Shown: piece after piece, positions 1 to 12,638 of the stretch
How the letters are laid out: the number at the start of each line of letters is the position of its first letter
Numbering within the stretch: the stretch's first letter is position 1
From: Ulva prolifera
Taxonomy: Eukaryota; Chlorophyta; Ulvophyceae; Ulvales; Ulvaceae
Assembly: GCA_023078555.1 (NCBI GenBank)
Contig: CM041204.1
Span: 1,584,923-1,648,922, forward strand
Direction of reading: 5' to 3'
DNA length: 64,000 bases
Notes under the pieces: model-generated
The model's input: the letters and a program-made list of their open reading frames with translations, nothing else
What the model was told of the DNA's origin: nothing
Databases searched by the model: none
Program-made: the position numbers and the translations under genes

Positions 1-81
1 TGTACTGTAGTGTCAACTGGTAGAAGGGTGCATGAGATGCTCAAAACCCTTGCTTGGCATTTTGCCATTGAGCTGGGGTTT

Positions 82-96
82 GGGGGGGGGGGGGGG
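82..96. repeat. G15 homopolymer
   Basis: A run of 15 G on the + strand. Such runs recur in this window (near 16.84, 19.10, 19.59 and 20.36 kb) and are places where read errors in length are likely. Confidence 0.9.
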
Positions 97-551
97 AGGG
101 TTGGTGACAGCTGTGCAAGAAATACGGTTGCAAACTTGACCATGTGCAAGCTTGGCACTCAAAACCCAGCTGATGCAGGAGATGTGGTAGAAGAGGAAAA
201 CCCAACAATGACAGTGGACTGTATGTGGTGTCTGAACCGCCATTTCCAACCAATTAGTGTATAAGGTTGACAGAACATTCTTGCAATCAGTGCCCAACAC
301 TACTTACATCCTACATACAAGCTGCCCCTAGACCACATCAAGCCTGAAGCGCCCACAGGAAGCGCAGGACACATCTGGAGCTCTTCAGCCAAAACTGTTC
401 GACCACCACAATTGACACAAAGTGATGTGCCTTTCAGTGGATATACGCATATCAGGATGCCTATGAGGATGTGGACGTGCACACGTACAGGAAAACACAG
501 TAGCAAGGCACAAGGTTCTGGCTGTCGCTGTGAGACTGCAGGTTGTTCTGG

Positions 552-689
552 GGTCTGGATGGTGTGCTACATGTCACCCGGGCATGCATACTCATGGGGT
601 CTGGATGGTGTGCTACATGTCACCCGGGCATGCATACTCATGGGGTCTGGATGGTGTGCTACATGTCACCCGGGCATGCATACTCATGG
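552..689. repeat. 46-bp tandem repeat, three copies
   Basis: Three nearly perfect head-to-tail copies begin at 552, 598 and 644. Each contains the words ATGTCACCCGGGCATGCATA. A shorter GGGAAAG-type repeat follows at about 728-751. The period of 46 is not a multiple of three, so the open frames across it are probably not coding. Confidence 0.9.
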
Positions 690-1900
690 GAGCGGCTTTG
701 GTTTGTTTTCATGCAGAGGTGAAGGCGGGAAAGGGGGAAAGGGGGAAAGGGGGCGCACATTCATCTGGTCCTTGTGGAAGTCGCCCATCCCCACATCCCA
801 ATCATGGAACACAGTGGAGAACCACAGGAACCGCCGCTCTGCAGCAGGGTGAGGTGAGATTAGCCACATGAGAGCATGACACGCTGCAGCAGCAGCAGTA
901 GCAGAAGAGTGGTGCATTGCAGGCAGACATGGCTACAGCACTCATGGCCTCAGCTCATGGCCGCAGCTGCTCATTCCCTAGCTGCAGAACGAGGCTACTG
1001 CTTTGCAGCAAAGCAGCTCTGTCCTGGAGTTGCACCAGTGCGCCATTCTGGCTTAGGCTCACAAGACTCAGGTCACAATGGTGACTTTCGTTCTCTGCTG
1101 CTGTCCTGGGCACTGGGGAAACAACGGCGATGTATGGCATGACACCTGATCGAGCAGGTTGCTGTTATTCTATCTCAGATACATGGCCGTGCTTCTGCAG
1201 AAGGGGCAGTTTGTGGCATGGCCGTGGTGCAACACGATGCTACTGCTGTTGCAGACATGCAAGCAGTTTGCATGAAGCAGATCATGTTTGCAAGCAAGTG
1301 CACTGTGTCTGCCTGCATGCTCACAACATCGTTTGCCTGGGCGGGGATGGAACAACGGCAGAGACGCACGCAGTCTTGTCTTGCCTTCCCGCTTGTACAC
1401 TGGATATCTTGCATAGCATCCGAGCAGTTTGTAAACCCCGTCGATGCCCCATGGGATGTTGCCGGCCCGGTTCTCATCAGCACCCTTGATTTCTATGTCA
1501 CAGGGCTGACCTGCACATGCCAGACACGTTCCTGCCACATACTCCTGTAGCACAACGAGACGCGGACAGAAGCCTATCTGCTCTGCAGGGCGCAATGTGC
1601 TCACAAGGCGAGAACAGGCTGCAACTAACATGTGGTCAGGGCATGCAAACGCACCCAACACAGTGGCCCAATTGTTGGTGAGCACAACAGCTGCACGGAA
1701 CATTTGCAGTGGGCGAAAGTAGATCACACATGTACGCTGTGACGTTCTCTGTCATGTTCAGTACCCACGCCCTAGGGACCGCAAGACAGACTGCACACGG
1801 ACTGTATGCATATAAATGATATGCATATAAATGATAACGATGCTTTGCAGCCGCATCCTCACCTCAATTCTCAAGCAAATGCTGCCATTGTTATGCTGTG
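690..1900. other. Stretch without a recognised gene
   Basis: Open frames exist on both strands, but none has a recognisable domain, a convincing splice structure or a relative elsewhere in the window. A 16-bp direct duplication (ATGCATATAAATGAT twice) lies at about 1806-1836. The first 550 bases of the window likewise hold nothing assignable. Confidence 0.6.
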
Positions 1901-1905
1901 ATTTT

Positions 1906-2470
1906 TTATATCATGGAGGGTGATGCATTCCCAGCGATACCAGCAGCAGATTTAGCAAGCTGTGAATTATTCGAGGCAACGGACGTGGCCACACCTGCCA
2001 GACCGTGCGCGCCAGCCTCATCCAACTTACATTCTTCAATTATATTCTTGTTTTCAACGCGACTGCTGAGGTGATCCGCCTCCGTGCCGTGACCATACTG
2101 AAACCGAGCGCCCTGTCCGTCGTCATCGATATATACGTAGTTTTCTTCCCTGCAGTTCAGCTGGGCATCAATGATATATCCAGACACCCGTCAGATCGCC
2201 ATATGGAACATGTCAACTGCAGTATCACAACGCAAGCATATGTGGTGACAGCGCCGCTGAATCGCAAACACGCTGAACCAGGCCGCGCGGCCGCGGGCCA
2301 CACCCCATCAAACTGTCCAGTGAGTCAACATCCTCATTCAGGTTTATGTTGCTGTCAATATCATCACCACGATCCTGGTCGACGTCTGCGAATGATTCGG
2401 AAGTAGCCACCGTCAAGTCCAGGCAAAACGCCAGCAGCAGCACGCTTTGGCTGAAGGCCAAGACCACCAT
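1906..2470 (-). CDS. Possible small secreted acidic protein (two-exon candidate)
   Basis: Read on the - strand, an ATG at 2470 opens a frame whose first 25 or so residues look like a secretion signal (core LAFSQSVLLLAFCLDL) followed by a very acidic stretch rich in Asp and Asn (DVDQDRGDDIDSNINLNEDV). A second acidic open stretch at 1906-2187 in another frame ends in a stop at 1906 and could be a second exon, but no clean splice pair was found between them. No family is recognised. The call rests only on the signal-peptide-like start and composition, so it may be wrong. Confidence 0.25.
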
Positions 2471-2499
2471 GGCGCCAATTCAAGCCTGGAATGCTGCGT

Positions 2500-4888
2500 C
2501 AGCGGTCTAAATAATCGCTTCAGTTTTCTCCAGGTGCAGGTGTAGCGCTGATTGAGCTTTGTGTTTACGTATGGAAGCTAAATGTCCGTCACGCTGTTGA
2601 CCTTGACGATTGACACGAGGGGCTGTGCTCAATAACATATGAGCTCACCTGAAAGCACGGCTGATTATATTTAATAGCTCATCCACGACCAAAGCTGAAG
2701 TTTTTGTGGGGTACTGGCAAGCGTGAAAAGACCTGACGGACAAGTCCGCGTGGCCAAGGTGCAGCTGCAGCTGTGGGTGGAATCGATCATGACGCGGAGT
2801 GCTGTCACGTTGGACATGACAGCACAGATGTGTTTCGATCACGCTGCTGAGGGGCCAAACTACAGTCTATGCTTAGGTCGCCTCTGTGATATTTGTGTGC
2901 AACGATGAAGATGCAGCCCCAATATGCAACTGAACAGATATCAAGCTTAGTCCTTTGCACCTAGCACTGGTTTTTTTCCTGGGCGACGTTCAGATCTGGT
3001 GCGCAGCTGCAGGCATCAAGCTGATTTGATCTGTACACATAAATTTGTTCACAAGTTCGATCACGGGCCACGCCTGCATGCATCTACACATGTGGCTACG
3101 ACTAGAAGATGATGCGTACACATGCATGAATGCATACGATGCAGTCCTCGAGCGGAGCTTGCAGGTTCTTTTGTTCGGTACCTCTGTCTCCATGACGCAG
3201 TTGTGGGCGTGCCGTGTCGGATAGGTGTCAGGTTCCTGCAACAGCACAGCCACGCAGCCTTAAGGCTGAATTCTTCCAGCTGAAGCTGTGCCTGCATAGT
3301 ATTTCTAAGCAGCGTCAGCAATGGCTCGAGTCCATGGACCACGGCCAGGGCACAGGCGCCACCAGCGGCTTGTTGCAAGGCAACGTTAACGAACGCCGCA
3401 CTATCTCGAGATACTAGTGCCACTCTGCTGCACTAGTACTTGGTATGCGCTGTGCGATCCATCGCGGTACTGATCAGAATATATATAGACTGCAGTCTAT
3501 ACATACAGCTGGTCCAATCCACGGACAGTAGTGGTGACGACTTGGAAATGCGATCGGGGTGCGATATCTCGAGGTATACCGCCGGACAAAGTAGGTGGCT
3601 CCCTTCTCCCGAAACAAGCATACAGCATGACCATTTCGGAGGGGCCCTCCTACTTGAATGGAACAGGCCTACTCCCCTTTGACTGCTTGCCACGCATGCA
3701 CTATGACGTGCGCGGGGACTCCAGGGTACGTGCGAAGCCCTTCAGGGTGCATTAGAGATGCAAGTCACGTCTCAATTGCGTTTGCACGCCGCGGGCTCGT
3801 CCCGAAGGTTTGTCTGGCCATGCCCATGGTCGCACAGAATCTGTGCCACAGATACACGTGGCGCCTGTACATGAAGTCGTGCGTGCGAGCTCGACCGACG
3901 CCTGTGCTACAAGAGTGCTGCAGGAAAACGCTGTGCGTCACTCGCGATCGGGATCCCACACCTGAGCGCTAGCCAAATGCGTATAACGCCGCTCGTCCGG
4001 CATCGCGAGGGATGCCGTTTCACAGACTCCTGCAGCAATGGAAGCCGCGAAGTGGCGCTACGTATACTACGTAGGGTGCAGCGTCACTGCGGTTGTTTGG
4101 ACTTGCATGCAGGCATTAATACTGACGCGCATACAGGTCATATTGCAGAATGAGCCAGGAACTCCGAACCCTCCGTTATCGTGATCGTTAACGATATCAT
4201 GCATGAACGTATGGTCAGGCATATGGTCAGGCTTAAGCAGCTGCAGGTGAGCTATGCAACGCTGGCCACTGCCGTTGGCTGAAGATTCAGTCCGTCGCAG
4301 CCTAGCAAACTCGCTTCATAGGTTTTATTTTTGGCTGATTACCATTGCATATGTGCGCGTCTGCAGTCGTGTGGCAGCGACGACGAGTGTACATGTCAGC
4401 ATGTCCACACCGGTACCGTTTGCAGTGCTGGCTACCTGTTTCTTGCACGGGACCTGATGTAGGTACTCCAACCTGATCGATTGCAGGGGAGCCGTTATCG
4501 TGACGCCAGAGCTGACGCGAGCAGACACAGCTTGATTGTGGTCGCCGACGCGTTGCTGCTCGGCCTCGGCTCGGGCTTGCGAACATATTTGCTTTGCACG
4601 GATGTAGACATTCCAGCTTTCAGATCGCACGCGTCCAGGCGATTCCTCTCGCAGCGCGCCCCTGCGCTCCGCAGAGAGATCTGCCTGCGTGGTGACAGGT
4701 TGCCACATCGGACGGACATGTAAGTCAGAAACATACAAGCACAGAGACAGATACTTGGATCTAGTGGATGCATGAGAATGACTGAAACCAATGCCATGCA
4801 CTTGGTTGTCGTGGTCCCCGCTGTCCTGCTCGAGACACACTGTTCCTTTCCAAATTCCAGACACCCGATTCTACTGCGTTGCTGACGA
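2500..4888. other. Stretch without a secure gene
   Basis: Two places look slightly coding. One is on the - strand from 3423 (a 60-residue hydrophobic and Ala-rich start, MALVSRDSAAFVNVALQQAA). The other is on the - strand at about 4490-4700, between a CAG acceptor-like site and a GT, and is Arg/Ala/Glu-rich. Neither can be tied to a family or extended into a gene. The latter would be divergent from the gene starting at 4889. Confidence 0.4.
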
Positions 4889-7800
4889 ATGATCCCGGCA
4901 CATGCACACTTTCTGGTGGGATCTCTGCTTCTGTTGATTGCCAGGACAGATGCTCAAGTGATCGTCAACACTTGGCCGTTTTTAGATGCGACATCGGCAG
5001 CGTGGACGATTGTTGCGAACGGAGGAACCGCTGTTGATGCAGTCGTCGAGGTAAAGCGCCCTAAACGTCATAGGAATCATGCCAAAATTGCCTTGTGTTT
5101 CGATGTGATGAAGCTAAGTTATCCAGTAGCAAAACACGAGCCCGTGCTGGTCTCGACTGTGCAAGGGCGCTTGCTGCAGCTGAGTGCAGTGCCAGGCACC
5201 GGCTGGCAATGTTCAAGCTACGCAGTAATGCTTGACTCCTGATGTAGGCCAGTATCGAGATCGATCTGTTTTCAATGCCGTCTGTCACTTTTCGGCCAGT
5301 CATGTCTCTGGAGTTTCTATCAGTTGCGCCCGCGTGAACCTGCCTTGCCTCTGAAGCAAGCGCTGAATGACTCCGAATGATGCAGGGAGCAAGCACATGC
5401 GAGGTTCTCCAATGCGATGGCACGGTTGGTTACGGCGGCAGCCCCGATGAGGCTGGGGAAACCACACTGGATGCAATGATCATCGATGGAGTATGCACCA
5501 CAGCTGTTCCACTTCCCCTTGCAAGGCCGTGCCATCGTGCATGGGAAAGTCATGTCATGTTCCATGTGTCAGCGGACGAGCACAAGGGCCCAGCCATGCA
5601 ATGGTGCTCTGGGTCGACTTGCCTACACACTTGCGCCACCGGCATTCATGCTGGCTGGATGCCTCCTGCTGTCACACATCATCAGACATCTGCCTTGAGT
5701 CATTGCACCAACCCCAGAGCCGCTTCATGAAAGGGATGGGGCTCCACTACACCTGCGTCACCCAGCTGGGGTCGCTGCATGTAGATTCATGTCGGACGTG
5801 TGCACCGAACGGCAAACATGCTGGCAGGTATCTTCTGCAGGCACTTTCCATTAGCACGGCTCTAGCTGTGACTGAGGACACACATACGCTCAGTTAACAC
5901 ACCAAGCCCAGTGTCCAGGTCGCACAAATGATGGCGTGACACCTCGGTAAGTGTAGCAAAGTACAGAGGTGTCACGCCAGTAAATCTGAATTTGCTGCAG
6001 TAAGGTGTAAAGTCAAGTGAAGTAGATCTGAATTTGCATGCGGTCTCAGATCGCTGGAGTTCTCAATGCCTGGTAAGCATATGGCTAAGTGAATCTAGAA
6101 TGACTTGAGAATGCACTTCACTTCATGTATGGCTCTCGAAGCACATGACGTTACTCTGTGTGTAAACTGAAGTAAATCTAAACATACTGAGCCGTATCCT
6201 TTTGGACATTGACAATGGTTTTTTTGGTGTGTGTGTGAGTGTGGGTGGGTGGCCCACGCGGCCCGTACCAGCCAGCAGCCTGGAGCAGAGCAGCACACTG
6301 TCTCTGTGCTGCTCTGCACGACCTAATTCTCGTATGCTGCTGTTCGTCTCTGATTGAGGCGTGGCTGCAGTGGTGCGCTTCAGCATGCTCTCCACTTTCG
6401 GAAGCACCACGCGGCTGAGTTCCAAGCCGTTTCCATGACATGGGAGCACATCCTCGGGCATCTGCGGCAGCCATGTTTGCTAGTCATATATACGCTCGTG
6501 CGCTCATGCAGCTGCTGCGCACCTGAGGGCCGACGCCTGGGCTGCAAGGGCACATGCGGTCAGGTGGGCAGCACGGCGACATCAGCGAGCTTTGCAAGAA
6601 CACAGTCACGAACCCAGCCCAACTCACCCCCACCACAGCCGTAAGCAGCACACGCACATTCTCATGCACCCACAACCACGTACACAAACACCGTCACCCC
6701 CACACCCTCACCATAACCACACCCTCACCCACACGCCCACACACCCTTTAAGCAGTGTTTGTGGCTGGTGGGGGTGGGTGCGCGGGTGTGCGGGTGTGTG
6801 TTCGGTGGGTGTGTCTGTCATGCTGTGATTGGGGGGCCGTGTTCAGGTTTGCCGTGGGTGCACATCTCCCGCCGTGCATGCATCGGGGCGTTGTTGTGCT
6901 TGTTCGTTGCCCCCGCGGTGCTACGGACCACTCCGACTTTGTCCTTGGAACACACACGACATGCATGCGCATAGCCTCACAAGCATCTTCAAGACTCCCT
7001 GCCCCTTCCCCTCGCATGCTGAGCACCCCTCTCCTGCGTTAGCAGAAACCCTGCTGACACTCTCCACCGCCCGCTGAGTGACACGCTGAGTCATGCGCTG
7101 AGTCACATGCAGGAGACGCGGGAGATGGGCGCCGTCGGCGGCATCCGCAACATCCGGTCCGCGGCGCGGGCCGCGCGGGCGGTGATGCAGCACACGCGGC
7201 ACTCCGTGCTCGTCGGCGAGCAGGCCGCGGAGTTTGCCATGGCGATGGGCCTCGACTTCTCGGACCTCACGACACAGGCCTCCGCGGAGCTGCACCGCGG
7301 CTGGCTCGAGGGCGGCTGCCAGCCGAACTTCCGCAGGGCCGTGTCGCCGGCTGCGGCGGACTCGTGCGGCCCGTACTCCGCGGCTGCGTCAGGTACGTGT
7401 GCCTGCGATCCTGCTGCGCCCCGCTTGCGACAGTGGTGTGTGTGTGAGGCTGCGCAGCCGTGTCTACAGGGGCAGTGCCGACCCCGGCAGCCAGGCTAGA
7501 TCGGCGCATTCTTGCCACATGCTGTTGCACAGTCTGGGGGGCGTGGACATGCACCGCGGGGGTCATCCCAGAACGCTACATGCTGCTGCACACCTGCGAT
7601 GTCGTACTGGCGATGGAGGGCTGTGTGTATAGCTTAGTGAACCCTGTAGCGGTCGAGGCCAATTGATAAGGACAGTGGCCAGAAGTGCATTATGCTGGCC
7701 AGGTGCATATGCTCTTGGCAGAGATCGATCTGGTGGCGACGACGACCTTCAAAAGCTCGTGCAAGAGGAGAGTTCGGTGCAGATGTTGGTGGTGGCGGGG

Positions 7801-8951
7801 GCGGCGATGCTGCGGCGGCAGAGGGGGTTGAGGCGCGGCCGACGCGGCGGTGCGGCGTGGCGTGGGCGTCACCGCACGCGCACGACACCATCGCCATGCT
7901 CGCGCTGGACCGCTCCGGCCGCATCGCCGCCGGCACGTCGACAAACGGCAACTGCGGCAAGGTGCCCGGCCGCGTCGGTGACGCCGCGATCGTCGGCGCG
8001 GGCGCGTACGCGGCGGCCGGGGCGGGCGCGTGCGGCGCGACAGGCGACGGCGACGTCATGATGCGGTTCCTGCCGTGCTACCAGGTGGGTGCCCGCCCTG
8101 CTGCGTGCTTTGGTGTGCGATGGCTGCTGACAAGTACCTCACCATTTCGCATGATTTTCACTTCAACACACGGCTACCTCGGCCGAATTCTGGCGACGGG
8201 CGGATGTTCGGGGTGGTCTGTTTTGCGGGGGCGGAGACGCGCACTGAGCACTCGTGTCTGGACCAGTTGTCCGTGAAGTGTCGATCTGTGGAGACCTGAA
8301 AAGGGAAACATTGCTGTGGTTGCGCCGTGTGTGCCTTGACTGCATATGCTGCCTCCGTGTGAGGCTGGACGGCAGACTGAAACCTTGCAACTGCCACCGT
8401 GTTTGGAGGCATGCGTGGCTGCATTACATTCCCACATCATCATGCGGCGCTTTTTGCCATCACTCACAAACCGCATTCTGTGTGCAGCGTGCGACTGCGA
8501 TCGTAGGCTTCCGTCGACCGTTCTCTACTTTGGCCGCAAGCAGGCGTATGCATGCTGGCAATGCATGCAGGCAGTTGAGAACATGCGGCTCGGCATGGCC
8601 CCGAGCGCGGCTGCGGAGGACGCGATGCAGCGCATCCTCGACATCGTGCCGAAATTCCAGGGGGCACTCGTGGCGATGAATGCGAGCGGCGGCCACGGTG
8701 GCGCGGCCGTGGGCTGGGTGTTCCACTACGCCGTGGCCGACGCCGCCACCGCAGGCGCCCCAGAGGTCCTGGAGGTGCTGCCGATGGCATCACGCAGCAC
8801 AGCAGCCGCGGCACGGCGGCTGGACAGGGCAGGCTCACGTGAAGGAGGTGATGGGGGGGTGGCCAGGAGGCGCCTGATTGGGCCCGTACTGGAGAGGATG
8901 GGGGGTGGGGTAAAGGCTGAGAGTACGGCCGGGGATGAGTCTGGCTTTTGA
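4889..8951 (+). CDS. AGA: N(4)-(beta-N-acetylglucosaminyl)-L-asparaginase (aspartylglucosaminidase), five exons
   Basis: This lysosomal or secreted Ntn-hydrolase cleaves the GlcNAc-Asn bond of N-glycoproteins. The exons I assign are 4889-5050, 5386-5490, 7113-7392, 7783-8084 and 8571-8951. All junctions are GT-AG and in phase, giving 409 residues, somewhat longer than animal AGA (about 346). The start gives a signal peptide ([15 protein letters not shown]). Family motifs appear in order: [29 protein letters not shown] then [34 protein letters not shown] then [23 protein letters not shown] and MMRFLPCYQ. The autocleavage nucleophile is the Thr of HDT, codon 7887-7889, residue 218. Intron 2 is 1.6 kb and holds SINE tail pieces and CA/GT-rich DNA. 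The C-terminal 60 residues are low-complexity, and the last exon could end earlier by splicing. The family call is secure; the exact 3' end is not. Confidence 0.92.
5984..6216 (-). repeat. SINE tail fragments in AGA intron 2
   Basis: 6162-6216 matches, in reverse orientation, the 3' part of the repeat copies at 10.2 and 60.5 kb (shared words ACTGAGCCGTATCC and GGACATTGACAA). Two shorter pieces of the same tail (AGTARATCTGAATTTGC) precede it at about 5984 and 6018. It lies antisense to the AGA gene. Confidence 0.7.
6620..6860. repeat. CA-rich then GT/G-rich low-complexity block
   Basis: CACCC-type repeats (6620-6750) are followed by GGTGTGTG-type repeats (6755-6830), so the two halves could pair as a loose hairpin. 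It lies inside AGA intron 2. A similar G/T-rich block occurs at 37.06-37.42 kb. Confidence 0.7.
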
Positions 8952-9779
8952 TGATGCCTCACGTGGGACAGCAGGTGTGGCGCACACGCCAGAATGTCAG
9001 CAGTGGTCATAGTGGTGATTGGTCGTGCTCAGAACATCTTGCAACCAGGCCGTACTCTTACAATGTGATTCTAAAGCAACGGCACCACACTAGTAGCAGC
9101 TAGTATCCAGTGCCAGGATGTGTCTGGGCTAGCACGAGCACACTAAAAGTATCGTCCATGCTCACGTGCATGCGGGACACTTCAGAACGGTCACGTTTGC
9201 CGGGGGTATGCGTTACAAAGGAAAAAGCCGGAGGGGCCGGTAGCACCGCCAGGACCAAGAGGGAGAGCACGAGAAACGCCAGGGGTATGTGTGATCCACC
9301 AGTGGACGTGTCCATGTATACACTAGAGCGAGTGAGAAGCCCAATGGCCACCGGTGCGCCAGACACGCAGGCAGGGGCACTGAAGCAGCTTCTGTTGCAG
9401 CCTTCTCCATGTACAGCCCGGCCAAATGCAAGATGCATCTGGCACCTTGCTTCAGGGTCGTGCATGACGCATCTCCCAGGCCTGACCTCCTTCAGGCTCA
9501 CGGTGCATGTTCAGACCCACCGAGATGGCAGGCCTGCAGAGGCGGTACTACATTGACCGCAAATGTGGAACATCGCAAGGGGTTGAGCAGTGCCGCTTGT
9601 GGCGTGTCCCTTCAATCGAGCTGCCATATGCATGACTGTTCACAGCGCGGCCGCGGCCAACAGCGTAGCTACCTACTAGTAGGGGCTGCTCCAGCGATGG
9701 TCGAGGCTTGGCGCCAGAAATCAGGCAGCCAGGCCCCGTGGCGCCCAGGGTAGCAGAGGACGTGACAGGCGTAAGGGTA
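8952..9779. other. Gap between convergent AGA and GT2 genes
   Basis: Both neighbouring genes read into this interval. Open frames at 9100-9556 exist on both strands. The - strand one has a short hydrophobic stretch, but there is no recognisable domain. It probably holds 3' UTRs and spacer. Confidence 0.5.
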
Positions 9780-11928
9780 CTACTGGTATTTGCCGGTGGC
9801 AAAGCCGTACGCAAGCCGGGCCTCTGCCAGCAGTACCCCCAGCACCGCTATCGTGATGACCAGAGGCACCCACATCTTCAGCAGCCATGCGGCACGTGAG
9901 TACGTCGCCATGTACCTGCACGCACCCATCTCTGTTGTCCGCGGCATCACTGTCTAATGATGTACCGGTTTTCAAAGTGGAGTTTGATCAGTATTTGATA
10001 GGGCTTGTCCGTGTGACTGTGCGGCTTGTGCACTACCGACAAATTCAAATCTCGATGTACATGTGAGACAGTGACGCTCACTAGCACTGGGCAACTGCTA
10101 TTTGAGAGCACAATTTATCAGGCACCATCTGGCAAGTTCCAAAAAGCTCTTATCTTCAACCAGGAGTGAGTTGCGTACGGTCGTCTGAGGGGGGTTTCCA
10201 GGTGGTTTACCCCTTCCGCATATGTGGTCCCGTTAACTCGGATTTGTCAATGTCCAGTAGGATACTCAGTAAATTCAGATTTACTTTACTTTACCAGGAC
10301 AAAGTCAGTTACGCGTCTTTGTTGGGGTTCAGGGACTACACTGCAGCGCCCTTCGGCATCAGCGCCAGTCCGTGCATGATCGCTTGCGAATGCCCATGGA
10401 CAAAGTGCTCAACCATGCTGGTAGAGATGTGAGCAGCAGCCATATGCCTTAGTGCCTGCACATTGACGTCGACAGGTGCATGCACGGTCACGTACCCGAA
10501 GAACAGGAGGCCGGGGGTCATCTCCACGAACGCAAACACAATAGCGACCCACTGCAGCGCTTGCCGCTTGTCGATATTATCCAAGCGCATCGCATCACCC
10601 GCTAGTCGATTCAGCGCTACCCCAATCGCTGCGGCGCTCATTGCAGTCGTCACCGCCAGCATCCAGAAATCAAGGGTGCCGTCCAGCGGCATCACCGCCC
10701 GCCGCGCCTCCGTCGCCCGCGACAGCATACGATGCGAAAAGCAGGAAGCCCAACTGCAGCCGCTCGCAAATTCTTTGTATTCCTCAACGTTGGGCGTCTT
10801 GTGGCTCCTGTATGTAGCCAGGCCTTGAACACCTGGCTGCGCACTGGGACCCTGCCGCTTCTCTGTGATCAACTTCAAGTTGCCATCATCACGCTGGTCA
10901 GCGGCAGCTGCAGCATCACCCATACTGCTGCTGTCGCTGCTCTTCAAGGCGCCAGCGCTGCCGGACCGGTGCTTATTTGCGCTGCCACTATCACGTGAAT
11001 CTGCCGTCAGGCCGAGCGCCACGTCTCCGACACGAGCTGTCGCCGGATCGTCCAGGTTCTTCACGACGGCAGCACCGGCCTTCGGAGTCACGATGAAACG
11101 CCCCCGCGGCTTCCAGCCGGCGAACACCATCGCCGTGTTGATGCACGCCTTGACGTGCGAGAACCAGAGGATGCGGATCGTCGTGCGCACGGACATGCCC
11201 GCCCAGGCCCGCTCCAGGCTGCTGTGGTACACCGTGATGAGGAACGTGATGCCCACGAACGGAACGTGGGTCCAGAAGAGCAGGGGGTCCATGCCGTAGG
11301 GGCAGAGCTCACACACGATGCATAAAAAGGGTAGGGTATGAAACAGTGGGGCGAACAGGAGCTGGATGATGCTGTTGACCGCAAAGCTTGCCCAGATGGA
11401 CCTCTGGTAGAGGGTCACGTAGCGCTCGCGGCGCCAGAAGAAGGAGTCGCGGTCCAGCAGGAAGAGGTGGCCACTCTTGATCCACCGCAGGCGCTGCCGC
11501 CAGATGTCACGCGGCGGCAGAGGCACCTGTACGTGAGCATGCATATATACGCATATGCACGTGCACATAGGCTGACTCGAGAGATAATCATGACTCTTGA
11601 GGACCCTGCACTGGCTGCACCACACTGCAGCCATGATCAGCATGGTGCTGAGGCTGGCACCGTGTGGTGATCACTCTCGTGAGCATTGTGCCTGAACGTG
11701 TTCAGAACTACTGCCACCACCAGCCGTCCGCACCTCCCCAGTCGCGAGCTTTTGGTCGATGAAAACCGATTTGAATCCTGCTGCCTGGAGCCGAGAGCCC
11801 ATCTCAAAGTCTTCACCCACTTGAAACTCTGAGAAGATCTCTCGGATGTCCACGCCCTCCTCTGGATCCGCCGCCGCCTCGCTCACCGTGTGCCGTTTCA
11901 GCAGTCTGCTTGTAGCGAATGCTGCCTT
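9780..11928 (-). CDS. Cellulose-synthase-like family 2 glycosyltransferase, C-terminal exons only
   Basis: Three exons join in phase on the - strand: about 11928-11734, 11526-10340 and 9915-9780 (stop at 9782-9780). The first contains GEDFEMGSRLQAAGF and ends LATGEV, the acceptor-side ED region of processive GT2 enzymes. The second opens with PRDIWRQRLRWIKSG, which is the QxxRW motif that grips the growing glucan. It then has several membrane helices (for example SFAVNSIIQLLFAPLF and HVPFVGITFLITV), an Asp/Ser-rich loop and more helices. The last exon adds a final helix (KMWVPLVITIAVLGVLL). The upstream donor-binding half with the first catalytic Asp residues is absent. A branch-site-like CTAAC sits about 25 nt before the first exon, yet only about 160 bp remain before the transposon begins. 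The gene is therefore 5'-truncated here, or continues elsewhere. Substrate is unknown; cellulose or a related beta-glucan is an inference. Confidence 0.85.
10166..10295 (+). repeat. SINE copy, 5'-truncated, in GT2 intron
   Basis: It is about 130 bp matching the 60.5-kb copy and ends in the TTTACTTTACTTTAC tail. It sits in the intron 9916-10339 of the GT2 gene, antisense to it. The tRNA-like head is missing. Confidence 0.8.
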
Positions 11929-11940
11929 TGCACGCACCAT

Positions 11941-12098
11941 GCAGTTAGTGCCTACACATGAGATCTCATGTGTAGTCTCTCTAGAGGACCTGTGGCGAGA
12001 GGCGGGGCAGCGCCGTTGTCTCCGAGGGTCTGCTCTGAGTCATTGCAGATCTGAACTCACAGTAGTACTCACAGGAGTATGTTCATGTAACGTGCACT
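11941..12098. other. Left flank of the transposon
   Basis: This is intronic or intergenic DNA upstream of the first visible GT2 exon. The three bases before the element are ACT. They do not match the three bases after its other end (TAC). Confidence 0.6.
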
Positions 12099-12128
12099 CA
12101 CTAGGAGAATGGCGACACACTGAAACGG
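12099..12128 (+). repeat. Left terminal inverted repeat of the CACTA element
   Basis: It matches the complement of 32157-32186 at 26 of 30 positions. It contains GAATGGCGACAC, a half-site that recurs in the internal palindromic arrays. Confidence 0.88.
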
Positions 12129-12638
12129 ATCCGGGTGTCGTCCGCCAGATTCCGAAAGTCCGTTCACTCTCTGATACCTCTCCGACGTCATCGGATGCGA
12201 GCAGTCGGATGGACCTTGGACTTTGGCACCGAACCATCCGCCGACCCAGGTATATTCCGCCGGACTGTGGACGTACCTTACCGCTGCAAGTGGCCTTCGC
12301 ATGTCTGCGCCGGCTGCCATGATACGAGGTCACTTCGGGCCAAGCCCGCGCTGACAGTGGATCGAATGATACTATTGGTTACTTTATTACTACATGCGGA
12401 TCTGGAAACGACTGGATTGGACACGGTGCAGGTATATGTGGACCCATACTCATGGCAACTGACATCGACTTTGGGCAGGAGACGAAGCGGCAGGAAGCTG
12501 GAGGCAGGCTCACAACAGCGGTGACTTTTTGCATCGCCCAAGATAGCGTTGGTCCGGATGTCAGGCTCGGCAGCAGTCCTTGTAGTGTTGGTCGTCGCCC
12601 TGTGAAAGGTGGCCGGGAAAGCGTGCCCATAGGTTCCT
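12129..12638. other. Left subterminal region of the transposon
   Basis: No coding signal. Repeated TCCG and CGGA words (about fifteen in 12125-12280), alone or as TCCGAC and CGGATG, resemble the short subterminal motifs bound by TnpA-type proteins in CACTA elements. Confidence 0.55.

Noticed and set aside
1170-1727. 185-codon frame on the - strand
   Set aside because: No domain, biased toward Cys, Arg and His. Overlapping open frames on both strands suggest chance.
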